A stretch of DNA of 64,000 bases from Sebastes aleutianus (Eukaryota; Chordata; Actinopteri; Perciformes; Sebastidae). The position numbers and the translations under genes were made by a program. Positions 51,224 to 62,900 of this stretch are shown one piece after another (the first letter of the stretch is position 1; the number at the start of each line of letters is the position of its first letter). The notes beneath the pieces are model-generated. The model ran no database searches, was not told the DNA's origin, and was given only the letters and a program-made list of their open reading frames with translations. The DNA lies in NCBI GenBank assembly GCA_916700875.1, contig CAKAKS010000060.1, positions 558,001 to 622,000 on the forward strand, given 5' to 3'.

Positions 51224-51616
51224 TGTGGTATATTTTCAGGTCTTGCACAAGACAGCGAGCCCCTCAGTGTAAACATGTGTGGAGACACATGTTGTTTCAT
51301 GTCTGGCACAAGACAGCGGGGCCCCTAAGTGCAAACATAGGTGGTCAGATGCTAAAGTCCAGGGGCTGAAAGATAACGGAGACCCTCATGGACTTATGCT
51401 CTGCTCAGATGTTACATAACATGAACCCTATGTAAGGAGGCTCAAGAGCTCCGAAGGGAGGGAACTTTCTGATTTGGACGAAGACCTCCGGACGAGCAAG
51501 ACGTCTGTGACATTTGTTGCTTGTCTGTAATAAACTCTATTATACCAGCAAGAACAGTGTCCGCGGAGCATCCTTTCTCATCACTTCAACAGCACTGTCG
51601 CAGGAAAGACACGACA
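51224..51616 (+). repeat. 3' LTR of the endogenous retrovirus
   Basis: 393 bp; I found no difference from the 5' LTR on direct comparison. AATAAA at 51529-51534. Followed by the target duplicate ATAC (51617-51620). Confidence 0.95.
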
Positions 51617-51695
51617 ATACATTTTGAACAGATAAAAAATGTGCGATAAATTGCGATTAATCACAATTAACTATTTGAATGGATTGACAGCCCTA
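51617..51695 (+). repeat. Family B copy 3, right end
   Basis: 'atacattttgaacagat...gcgattaatcacaattaactatttgaatggattgacagccctag' is the terminal part of the element that starts at 36787. Its end GACAGCCCTA is the inverse of the left end TAGGGCTATC. Confidence 0.75.
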
Positions 51696-51699
51696 GTGG

Positions 51700-52900
51700 A
51701 AATGTCTGCTGTGAAAAAGGCTGTAAAGCTGAAAGTAAAGCAACAAACAGGCACTTTTTCAAATGTGTGAATATTCCTTTAACTGTCAGTATCCATCCCC
51801 ACTTCACTGACACTGTCATCAGTATGCAGCGTTGCATGTTGTACTGTCACTGTAGATGGACCACTTCATCATCTCACTGCCACCAAACAGCACATCCGTC
51901 TTCCTGTATGATGTCTAAGGTGTCTATAACAAGCAAACATTTACCTCGTGAATGTGAAGTACAACAGCTAACAAGACAGCTCTGTTGTGAAAAAAAACAC
52001 AGACACCTTTTCTTTAGATCCTTCATTGTGTTGCTTTACTCAGCACTCTGCAACTGCACCAAGTCATCCGGATTATTAATGGCACCACACTACACTGCTG
52101 AATCAATGTGTAAACCTGTGGTCATTAAAAAGCCTTCTGATTTTCTGTACAAGTAAACAAAAGACCACACAGCGTTCTTGACAATTAGCACTAAGCGTGG
52201 GGACTGAGCTGAATTGGTCACAGACTGTGATCAAAGACTGGGGCTAGGTGTTGTGATTGAGAGTGTGTGCATGACAAATGCTGCGCTCAGCCACAATGTA
52301 TTATGGTACAAAAGAAGGCTGACTGTGTGAATATATAACCAGAATAAATGGCTGCACTCTCTGTCATACATGCTCGCAGTGTTTACATGAATTACTGATG
52401 GAGAATATGGCAGCTTATAAATGGGGCACCATGGTGATTTTAGACTATGAAGAAATATAATAGTGCTCTGTTGGCTTGGAAGAAACTGCCAGAAAAATCA
52501 CACTAGTATGCAGTTGGAGTAGAAGCCTAAAGCAGACAAACATGTTCATTTCAATATTGATGTCTTGGCATTTTTCATATTGTTTTCCTGAAGGAGGTTG
52601 TTATGCCTCTGCACAGGCGACAGCTGTGGTTGGAGGCAGCCAGCCTTGGAAATCTGTCCTCACCTGTCCTAGATCTTAGCTCCCATTTAGCATGAGAGAT
52701 ACAGTCTGTGGTCATTTTTGTTACAGGTTGAAATCCACAGCAAAATGTACATCATGGTAGATCTCCCTGCTTCCAGTAATGAATTACACCACACAATAAT
52801 GACTGCTTTCAGTTGATATAGAACTTTAAACAGGACTCCTGCAGTTTAGCATTGGACTCCTTTAACAATGTTAGACAGTTTAAGAAAGAAATATTGAAAT
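51700..52900. other. No gene seen
   Basis: Several short open frames occur but none has domain content or splice support. No RNA gene or element end recognised. Confidence 0.4.
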
Positions 52901-52902
52901 TA

Positions 52903-54345
52903 GGGCTGTCAAAATATTTAATCACTATCAATCACATGATTGTCCATGATTAATCGAGATTCATTTGCTCATATACGACAGCTGGACGGCAGAGTCCAGG
53001 TCAGCTCTGACTGCTTGTTTTCCTCCAGCTTGTGAAATCTTGCAGATGCTGTTAGGAGCACCGGAGGACACAGAGGAACATGATCTTTTTCAGATTACCT
53101 GTTTCAGATTAACCTAGTGACCGTTTTATAAAAATAACTTTTTTTTATCATATTTGCTCCAATCTGGCCTACTGCAGCTTTACCAACACAAAACAATGAC
53201 AGATATTGTCCAGAAACCCTCACAGGTACTGCATTTAGCATAAAACAATATGCTCCAATCATAACATGGCAAACTGCAGCCCAACAGGCAACAACAGCTG
53301 TCAGTGTGTCAGTGTGCTGACTTGACTATGACTTGCCCCAAACTGCATGTGATTATCATAAAGTGGGCATGTCTGTAAAGGGGAGACTCGTGGGTACCCA
53401 TAGAACCCATTTACATTCACTGATCTGGAGGTCAGAGGTCAAGGGACCCCTTTTAAAATGGCCATGACAGTTTTTCCTCGCCAAAATGTAATGTAAGTTT
53501 GCAGCGTTATTTAACCTCCTTCAATACAAGCTAGTATGACATGGTTGGTACCGATGGATTCCTTACAGCGTGTCCACGCCGCCTCCATGAGCAGCGCCTG
53601 ACGGCTGCCTCTCTGAATTGCTGCATGATTCATGCGTCGGGTGTTCACACCAGTTGTGTTTCAGCTGCTGCTGTCAGCCCTTTTTTCTACATAGAGTTTG
53701 CCTTTTAATGGCCATTTCATTTCATTATAAATGTCATTTATATTTATTTTGACAGAGAAAGGTTAAGAAACGTGTGGTAATTTGTAAATAATAGTAATAA
53801 TCCACAATTAAAACTCCGTACTTTATTCATTCATGGAGCTCTGCAAGTCACTGCATGTTCTACAACACTGTCCTGCACATATTTCAGAACAAAAGCGGAA
53901 TTCTGTAAACAGAAAAAACGCTTGAGGGCTTTTATTTTGAAACGAAAGCAGGAAGTGCTGATTTAAAAATAAATGTAATTTTTTTTCATGTCCGTGACAT
54001 ATTCTACAGATGTCTAGACATTGAAACTGTAGTAATGTTGCTGGTATGATGTCAATATGCAGTCAATAGGTCACTTTCACTGTCTGTTGTTGGTGTGAAC
54101 CGCGCGGCTCGCGGAGATCTCGACTCTCAAGCTGAGCTGCGCGTCAGCGTCTCACGGCAAGTGTGGCTGCTCTAACCTGTTAACATGGACGTAGAAATAA
54201 AAAACAACAGGTTCTGCAGCCGCCACGCGCTGCTGACGTTCCCGGTGTGGACACGTCGTTAGGTTTGCTTGTTGCATATGATGCCAGTATCTTCACTCTT
54301 GCTTTAAAACCGGTACAACCTCCAGAAGATTGATTGCGTTTGTAA
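52903..54345 (+). repeat. Family B copy 4, interrupted by family D
   Basis: Starts 'attagggctgtcaaaatatttaatc' and resumes with 'caatgacagatattgtccagaaacc' through 'gatggattcctt'. After the family D insertion it continues 'aggtttgcttgttgcatatgatgccagtatc...gattgcgtttg', matching the inverse of 21510-21600. About 200 bp near 52975-53170 differ from other copies. Confidence 0.65.
53566..54258. mobile_element. MITE family D, complete copy (PIF/Harbinger-like)
   Basis: 693 bp flanked by TTA on both sides (53563-53565, 54259-54261), with imperfect terminal repeats CAGCGTGTCCACGCC and, inverted, CGACGTGTCCACACC. A TTA/TWA duplication is typical of PIF/Harbinger elements. It splits family B and has no transposase, so it depends on an autonomous relative. 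Fragments or copies lie at 6868-8180, 10885, 17700 and 23710. Confidence 0.7.
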
Positions 54346-54349
54346 CACT

Positions 54350-57300
54350 TATAAAGGATCTACAGTAAATGCTACAATATGAGAATGTGAGATAATATAT
54401 TGGCTAGTTTAGGGCTAGGTTCGACTACTGGAGCACAGTGGAATGTTTAAAGAAGACTCAGATGCAGGGATTTAAATGTAAAAATATACCGGCTTTAGTA
54501 GTATAGAAATATGAGAGAAGATTTGACGTCACAAATATACTGCAGTATCAAGTTCACAATATTTCAACTCTATCTTGGGTGCACCCTGTCACCTGAATTT
54601 TCCTTATTAACCTTAAATTCAAGTTTGGGTTTCCAAATTTAAATCCAATTCAATCATTCATGATAAAAAATAAAAATAATAATATCATAGTAATTTACAA
54701 ACACCATCCACTGAAGGAGGATATCCTACTACCCGGCCACTAACGCACAGTTCCTGGAATGAAAAGGTAAGTTCACGTGTTGAATCAAGTCGAAGTTCAA
54801 TAAAAAGGGGTCCCAAAAAAATAGGAATGAGCTCAGAGTTCCATAAATGTGACCTGCTCCATCATTATGAGTCACATTGACCCCGAAACACATTTTGAGT
54901 TATCTGTCTGACTGTAAAGAGGAAAGTCTCAGCTTTATGGCAATACTAAGATTATCTTTCTACGACAAATATTCAATGAGATATGCTCTTTCAAAGTTCG
55001 ACTGTCATGAAACATTACTTTTGAGAAAAAGGGCATTAAAGATAAGAATTCATATTCAGCCATTTTTTTGCATTGATTAAAACACATTTATTAAGACTCA
55101 AGTCTAAATGAACACAATATGTTTTGGTCAAAAGTGACACCCAACATTTCATAATGTAGCCTACACATACTTTCATGCATACATGTGCACATAGTCACGA
55201 GCACGTGATGTGCACGTGGCCACGTGCACGCGTATGGCCACAAGCAGTACAGTAGATAGGGCTAGAAGTCCATGTAGAAAATAATCCAAAATGTATGGAA
55301 TAAAATTGATAAAATCTAAAAAAAATATACTGTACATATGATATAATATATAGTATATATATATATATGTTTATTTCAATATAATAATAATTATATGAAG
55401 AATACATAATTAAAAATATTAAATATGGAGCCATGTGCACACAGGTACATGCACAAACGTACAAGTCCATATCCAAACAATAAAAAAACATACTAGAAAA
55501 TGGATAGAATATGAACAAATATTATGTACATATTATGTATGTACAATATTATATAATATAATATATAATAGAAATATAGATATAATAGAAAGACTATGAA
55601 ATGTGGTGCCTGTGCTCGTTCTGCTGGCTTCTCCTGGAGCTCACTGTATCCTTTCAAAGGGTCATGTGGGAGCTGATCTTCTCAAGGACATCCAGATGTT
55701 TCTCATCTACAAAATGACATAAAGTGAAAAGCATAAAGTGAAAAATCATTGATTTTAGGCTGGCTAAATCATGTTGAATCATTGTTGAATGAGGCCTGAT
55801 CATTATCATATTAATACAGCCCTATATTCATCAACATAGCCTATTCACCATGTGATATCAGATTAATATACAACATATCATTTTACTATATGTTAAGCTA
55901 TTTCTTTTGCTATTTAAAATGATATCCTCACCTTTTGTGTCTCTCACAGCAACCCTGTCTGTCCCTGTCCCTGTCCCCTAGAAATGACGTTTGTATATTG
56001 TTTTCATAAAACCTGGTCCTGTGAGGAGGTAACAGCTGCCTGGATTATGTTCAGATACAGTACTTCTTTGAATGAATTAAACACTACACAACATTTCCTC
56101 TTTAATAATGATAATTTATAGGAGACAGGCACCTGAGAGACACACCTGAGACAGACAGACACCTATAGACTACACACACTGACACACACATTAGTAGCTG
56201 CTATTAATGCTTCTTAGCCTGCTCTATAGTGATTTTAGTGATTTAAAAGTCTTTAAAACAAACAGATAAAACAAGGATAGTGTAGTTTAACTATAAGAAC
56301 TTACCATTAGTCATTTCTTTCATTTGGTCGCGTCTTCTCTCCATCTCCTCCGGTGTAGAGGGCGGCGCTGTTTTACAGTTTGCAGCTACACTGGTACTCC
56401 CGGCCGGGCGATCTCAGTCTCTTTAACACTGTCCTGATTTAATAACTTTAATCAGAGACACTGTGTGTCATCATCGGCTCAGCCATGAGTGGAATATCTT
56501 CCTCCTCGTCTTCCTCCAACTCTCTTTCTCCGTCCTGATCAGCGGATTGAGAGCTAGCCTAGCCTCTAGCGTTAGCAGGGCGTCCGACCCAACTCGGCGC
56601 ACCCGCTGTCCTCATCACCCGGTGCGGTGAAATAATCTGAATTTAAGTCGGTCCAGTTGTCGTCAGATGTAGCACCTCTAACAGGAATTTAATTTAAAAG
56701 TCGAGCGATGTTTTCCTCACGTGATTTCATCTTGTCAAGCCAGCTATCTCCTCTGTCAACCACAATATGTCAATCAACTCTATTGAGCCGCGTCAATACA
56801 GCGGACTTCCGGTAAAAACTTTACGACAACGTTATGTTTAAGAGCTTCAAAACTAGACTTATCATTTGAATTTTACATCGATTCTTACTTTTTATGAAAG
56901 CTGAGACTTTATTTATTCATAAACGCATAAAAAAACAAAACAACCCAAAACACACTTTTTCATAAAAAAACGTGTTTTTACAAGAATGCGCTGACTACTT
57001 CCGACTCATTTTGATAGAGCGGGTCACAAATGAGGAAAAAATGAAGTCTGGGGTATTCAGAGTTCAGAGTTCCAGGGCATGGGCAAGTGTGTGAGAAAGA
57101 GAGGGAATTGTTTGATAGGGCTGAGTGTGAGGGTGTCTGCAGATACCGGGCCTACCACATCGCAGACTGCAGCAGGATCTGTCCAGGGACCACAGGATCT
57201 CTTAGGTCTCTCCTCTCTAGATCTAGGTGGGATAGCTCGCCATCTACATCACTGGAAGGTCCAAGGCACAAAACAAACCAAAAGAAAAAACTTGACCTGT

Positions 57301-57770
57301 CAACAGACAGGCTCAGAGAAATATCATGAGTATCAATCATCTATCTATTTTGTCTGTAGTTACATCATGTAATCTGCATTGACACAACTTTAAATGAAAC
57401 CATTCTATTTTGTACTTTCCCTTTAACATGGCAAGTTATAGATCAAAACAGTTTAGCTGCCATAGATATCAACAAAAAGTTACATAAAGTGCAAAATAAA
57501 ATTCATGGAATAACTTTGTAAATAAACAGCTTCTTGAAGCAGTATACGAGGGAAATTCATGGGGTGAGGGGGGTCCGCACTGCCAAGCTAGCGTGAGCAG
57601 TTAGCGCGCGGTTAATTAGCAGCTAACGACAACAACCAGTTGACTAACTCACCTGTATTTACTTTCAACCAGCGACCACTGACGTTTTATAGTGTCCAGT
57701 AAAATCCGCTTTAGTTGTAGCTCCTAGTTGTCTTCTGTTTCTCTCCTTATTTCGTTAACTTTTATAAGAA
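54350..57770. other. No confirmed gene; GC-richer island at 56.3-56.7 kb
   Basis: Mostly AT-rich, with an (AT)-rich low-complexity tract near 55320-55580. On the minus strand a short ATG frame ends in AATG|GTAAGT near 56305, followed by further splice-bounded segments near 55976-55932 and from 55708. Joined in the obvious phase they stop early, so coding is not supported. The 56.3-56.7 kb part is GC-richer and could be a promoter or untranslated exon. Confidence 0.35.
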
Positions 57771-59914
57771 CACACTCTACTATCATCCTCTCTGATCAAC
57801 ACACTCTACTATCATGCTCTCTGATCAACACACTCTACTATCATGCTCTCTGTCCTCTCTGATCAACACACTCTAATATCATGCTCTCTGATCAACACAC
57901 TCTACTATCATGCTCTCTGTCCTCTCTGATCAACACACTCTAATATCATGCTCTCTGATCAACACACTCTACTATCATGCTCTCTGATCAACACACTCTG
58001 ATATCATACTCTCTGATCAACACACTCTGATACCATGCTCTCTGATCAACACACTCTGATATCATACTCTCTGATCAACACACTCTACTATCATGCTCTC
58101 TGATCAACACACTCTGATATCATGCTCTCTGATCAACACACTCTACTATCATGCTCTCTGATCAACACACTCTGATATCATACTCTCTGATCAACACACT
58201 CTACTATCATGCTCTCTGTCCTCTCTGATCAACACACTCTAATATCATGCTCTCTGATCAACACACTCTACTATCACGCTCTCTGATCAACACACTCTGA
58301 TATCATACTCTCTGATCAACACACTCTACTATCATGCTCTCTGATCAACACACTCTACTATCATGCTCTCTGATCAACACACTCTGATATCATACTCTCT
58401 GATCAACACACTCTGATATCATACTCTCTGATCAACACACTCTACTATCATGCTCTCTGATCAACACACTCTGATACCATGCTCTCTGATCAACACACTC
58501 TGATATCATACTCTCTGATCAACACACTCTACTATCATGCTCTCTGATCAACACACTCTGATATCATACTCTCTGATCAACACACTCTAATATCATGCTC
58601 TCTGATCAACACACTCTACTATCATGCTCTCTGATCAACACACTCTGATATCATGCTCTCTGATCAACACACTCTAATATCATCCTCTCTGATCAACACA
58701 CTCTGATATCATGCTCTCTGATCAACACACTCTTATATCATCCTCTCTGATCAACACACTCTGATATCATCCTCTCTGATCAACACACTCTGATATCATG
58801 CTCTCTGATCAACACACTCTGATATCATCCTCTCTGATCAACACACTCTGATATCATGCTCTCTGATCAACACACTCTAATATCATGCTCTCTGATCAAC
58901 ACACTCTACTATCATGCTCTCTGATCAACACACTCTGATATCATACTCTCTGATCAACACACTCTGATACCATGCTCTCTGATCAACACACTCTGATATC
59001 ATACTCTCTGATCAACACACTCTACTATCATGCTCTCTGATCAACACACTCTGATATCATACTCTCTGATCAACACACTCTACTATCATGCTCTCTGATC
59101 AACACACTCTACTATCATGCTCTCTGATCAACACACTCTACTATCATGCTCTCTGATCAACACACTCTACTATCATGCTCTCTGATCAACACACTCTAGT
59201 ATCATGCTCTCTGATCAACACACTCTAATATCATGCTCTCTGATCAACACACTCTACTATCATGCTCTCTGATCAACACACTACTATCATGCTCTCTGAT
59301 CAACACACTCTGATATCATACTCTCTGATCAACACACTCTACTATCATGCTCTCTGATCAACACACTCTACTATCATGCTCTCTGATCAACACACTCTAC
59401 TATCATGCTCTCTGATCAACACACTCTAGTATCATGCTCTCTGATCAACACACTCTACTATCATGCTCTCTGATCAACACACTACTATCATGCTCTCTGA
59501 TCAACACACTACTATCATGCTCTGATCAACACACTCTAATATCATGCTCTCTGATCAACGCACTCTAATATCATGCTCTCTGATCAACACACTCTACTAT
59601 CATGCTCTCTGATCAACACACTCTACTATCATGCTCTCTGATCAACACACTCTAATATCATGCTCTCTGATCAACACACTCTACTATCATGCTCTCTGAT
59701 CAACACACTCTAATATCATGCTCTCTGATCAACACACTCTACTATCATGCTCTCTGATCAACACACTCTAATATCATGCTCTCTGATCAACACACTCTGA
59801 TATGCTCTCTGATCAACACACTATTATCATGCTCTCTGATCAACACACTCTAATATCATGCTCTCTGATCAACACACTCTAATATCATGCTCTATGATCA
59901 ACACACTCTGATAT
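57771..59914. repeat. 29-bp minisatellite array (about 74 units)
   Basis: A 2.14-kb tandem array of 'gatcaacacactctactatcatgctctct'. The variable part alternates among ctactatcatg, ctgatatcata/g and ctaatatcatg, and a few units carry an extra 'gtcctctct' or lack six bases. Each unit contains the palindrome TGATCA. It has no coding frame. Unit types recur in mixed order, suggesting expansion of multi-unit blocks. Confidence 0.97.
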
Positions 59915-62900
59915 CTTGTCAAAATCTGGCACCTGCATTACTCACAATGCAACTGGACTGCGGACGGTTTGGTCAGAGATGCCAGTGTGTTATGCTCGTA
60001 GCAGCTAATGTAGCCAGCAGCAGAGAGGAGTGGTAGGCTACAGAGGTCTGGTAAGATCACTTCCTTATAACTACACACATCCACATTTTGTTTTGATTTC
60101 AAACTTGTACTCCTCCGACACGTTCTCATCCCAATGCAGTAAAGACGTGCTGAATTACACAAAAACACATTCTGTATGACTTTATTGTCAAACGTTAATG
60201 TCAAAGGTTACCCACAAAATAATCAGTGGCTTGCTTAGTTTAATTATTTTTTTTAATGTAATTTTCATCACACAAAAAAGTATCATTTACAAACAAACTT
60301 ACCCACAGACCGAACTCACATTCAAAAACAGAACCAAGGTATTAAAAACAACCACAAAATGAGATAAATACAACTATGTTTCAGATGGTTAAGAATAGCA
60401 AAACTAGGTATCACACAGTAGCGACTAAGCTAACCAATGGGAGAGTTAAGGTGTCTAATTATTGGGCCCCAGGTACTCTCAATTATCTTTGCTTAATTTA
60501 TGGTTGCCTAAAAGTGTTGCTGTTGTCATCAGCCCAATAGACTACCATTTTTGTATTTTTTTCGTGTGAAACAAATCCGTTTTGTTCAAATAGACTCAAA
60601 CTGAGGAATTCAAGATGTGTACTGATTCACAGGGCATTTTTTAAATGTTTTTAATGAATGTGTTATTGATCTGTTAAGTATATGAAACTTTATTTCAACA
60701 ACATGAGCTGCAGCTGCAGAATGGGAACAGTGGCTGCAGTTTGCATGTCTCTCTTCACATGGGGCAGTATTACATGTCATGGGTTCATACTTGTTGGGAT
60801 TTACATTATCCTTTTATGTGCACTATTATCTACATTAGATTAAAAAAAATAATGTAAAAGCTTCTGTTAGATGCCAAATATTTTTGCTGGAAAGCCAGGT
60901 TTGGCCCACGGGCCCACAGTATTTAAGTTCAAAGCTGTATATATCCATCCAGCACCCCTATTGGCAGGGGATGTAAATCACAAATGCATATGATTGAAGA
61001 CTGGCTTAGGAATCCATATGACTGGCATGGGCATTTGGAAGCTCTGGATCTCACAGCAACATTTCTCATTACCTTCATCCATCACCGATCACTCAAATAA
61101 TCTCATTTTTGAAGATTTTACATTTGATGTCAAATGACTAATGGGTTAGTACACATTCTCTGCACTCTTCAACTTGCAACAGAAATAGTTTTACATGGCA
61201 TTAAAAAATGAGAACACATCACGGCAATCCTTGCATCATTCTACTGGTTACCTGAGAGTTTTAAAATCAAGGTTTAAAGATTTTAGTGATTGCCTTTAAA
61301 GCACAGATGACTCCTAGCTTCTTATCTGACCTTCAGCATAGCTTTATTCAATTTAGCATAACTTCTTAGCATTATTTAGCAATCTTCCCGACATGCTAGC
61401 ATGACATGGTACCTATGACTTGGTAACAGTGGATTCTTTAGGTTTTCTAGTTTCATGTGTTATCGGTATATTCCCAATACCTTGATAACTGAGCCCGCTA
61501 CAACCTCCGAAAGACAGAATAGCGGCTGGTCCCCCTTTTAAGAAAATACTGAAAATAGAACTAAAATAGTGTCAGTTTGGAATGTGATACCGGATCCAGT
61601 TCTTCCCTTTGGTTTAGACATCTATTTATTTTGTCGGAGGCCGATGGATTTAAACAGTGAACTTAAACTAAACTAACCTTAAAGGAACAATATGTAGCAC
61701 TGACAACTAGCATTTAAAATGGGTAACAGCAGTCCAAATTCAAAACATTGGAGCCGTCCGCCAGCCGGCTCCTCCGCTGTGACTGATAGCCAGGGGCACC
61801 TTAATATTACTTGAGGCCTTATCATGGATTCACAGTGTATAGAAAATGAACATTTATAACACAGGCAGTGACAGTCTTCTTGTACCTATTCAGTAACTAC
61901 CTAACGTTTAACAGTGCTTATCATCACGCATTACTAACCAACCAGTTCCAACAGAATGACTCTCTCTCATCGCTGAGATTATGTACAGATTTTTGCAGGA
62001 TGTGACCATTGCATCAGAGACAGTTCACATCTGTGTATCGATACATTACAACACCCTCGTTCTCGCACACGGACCACAGAGAGATGTGCCGAGGCTTTTC
62101 AGGTCAGTAGAATCTAACGTTAACGTTTTCTCTGTTGATCCAGTTGGTTAGCTTGCTTCCATGGCTAACAACGGGGTTTTTGAAATGGTCAGTGGACGGG
62201 ATCACACCGGCAAAAACAAAAACAGACGTTCCGGACCGGAATGGAAATGTTAGAGGAGAACATACTGGCTGAAGCATTGTTGTCGGAGAAGCCACTATTT
62301 CAATTTAGCATGTTTCCTTAATCTCTGATGACATATCATGGTCATTTTATGATTTATTACAGTAAATATATGACACATTGGTCCTCTAACATAACATACT
62401 TACTTTTTGTCAGATCAGTAAACTGATAAATATTCATGATATCAGGAGCTAATGTCACTGGACATTATTAAGACGTCAGTTACTCCTGGCTCTACCGTCG
62501 ACACTGCTGTCTGTCGACAACACCTAGCACTACTAAGAGTCTACAATCCCTGCTAGCAGTTCATGCTGCTCATTACACCCATCTGGACAACAATGATATG
62601 CAGCTTTGGTAGCCAAAAGTGAAGTGAAGCAAGTCCTTCACCCTTACCCTCAGCTGGGTGAGTTCATATGTTATGTTATGCACTTGTCAGTCATCCTGAT
62701 GAATGGTATGACATCTGTCAGACTGTAGCACTGCTCGCCTGCAGAGTACCAGAAAACATACTTCCCTGTCTGGCAGTGCACATGGCTGGCCTTCATCATT
62801 TATGTCTCCTTGAAGTTCTGATGCACCTTTAGTTTCTTTTCTTAGCTCTACTTTCCTTCACTGTTGTTGATACTATGACTTCCCTGCTTTGCAGCTGCTC

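Larger units (their letters stand above)
38305..51616 (+). mobile_element. Full-length gamma/epsilon-like endogenous retrovirus
   Basis: A 13.3-kb provirus with 393-bp LTRs that I read as identical, and a 4-bp target duplication ATAC (38301-38304, 51617-51620). Order: 5' LTR, primer site, 2.1-kb leader, gag, UAG, protease, 2H-phosphoesterase-like domain, reverse transcriptase, RNase H, integrase, env with two Ig-like domains, hairpin and purine tract, accessory region, second hairpin and purine tract, 3' LTR. The 4-bp duplication, single zinc knuckle, UAG junction, YVDD box and integrase tail suit the gamma/epsilon-like group of fish retroviruses. Frameshifts lie at the T8 run (43375-43382), near 46440 in integrase, and at several points in env. 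Gag is intact. As it stands this copy cannot make continuous Pol or Env. Confidence 0.95.

Noticed and set aside
55195..55518. Minus-strand 107-codon ORF
   Set aside because: Composition is Tyr/Ile/Phe-rich from an (AT)n low-complexity tract. No domain or splice evidence.
57771..59914. CRISPR-like regular repeats
   Set aside because: The 29-bp period is continuous, with no unique spacers and only a few base changes between units. It is a eukaryotic minisatellite.
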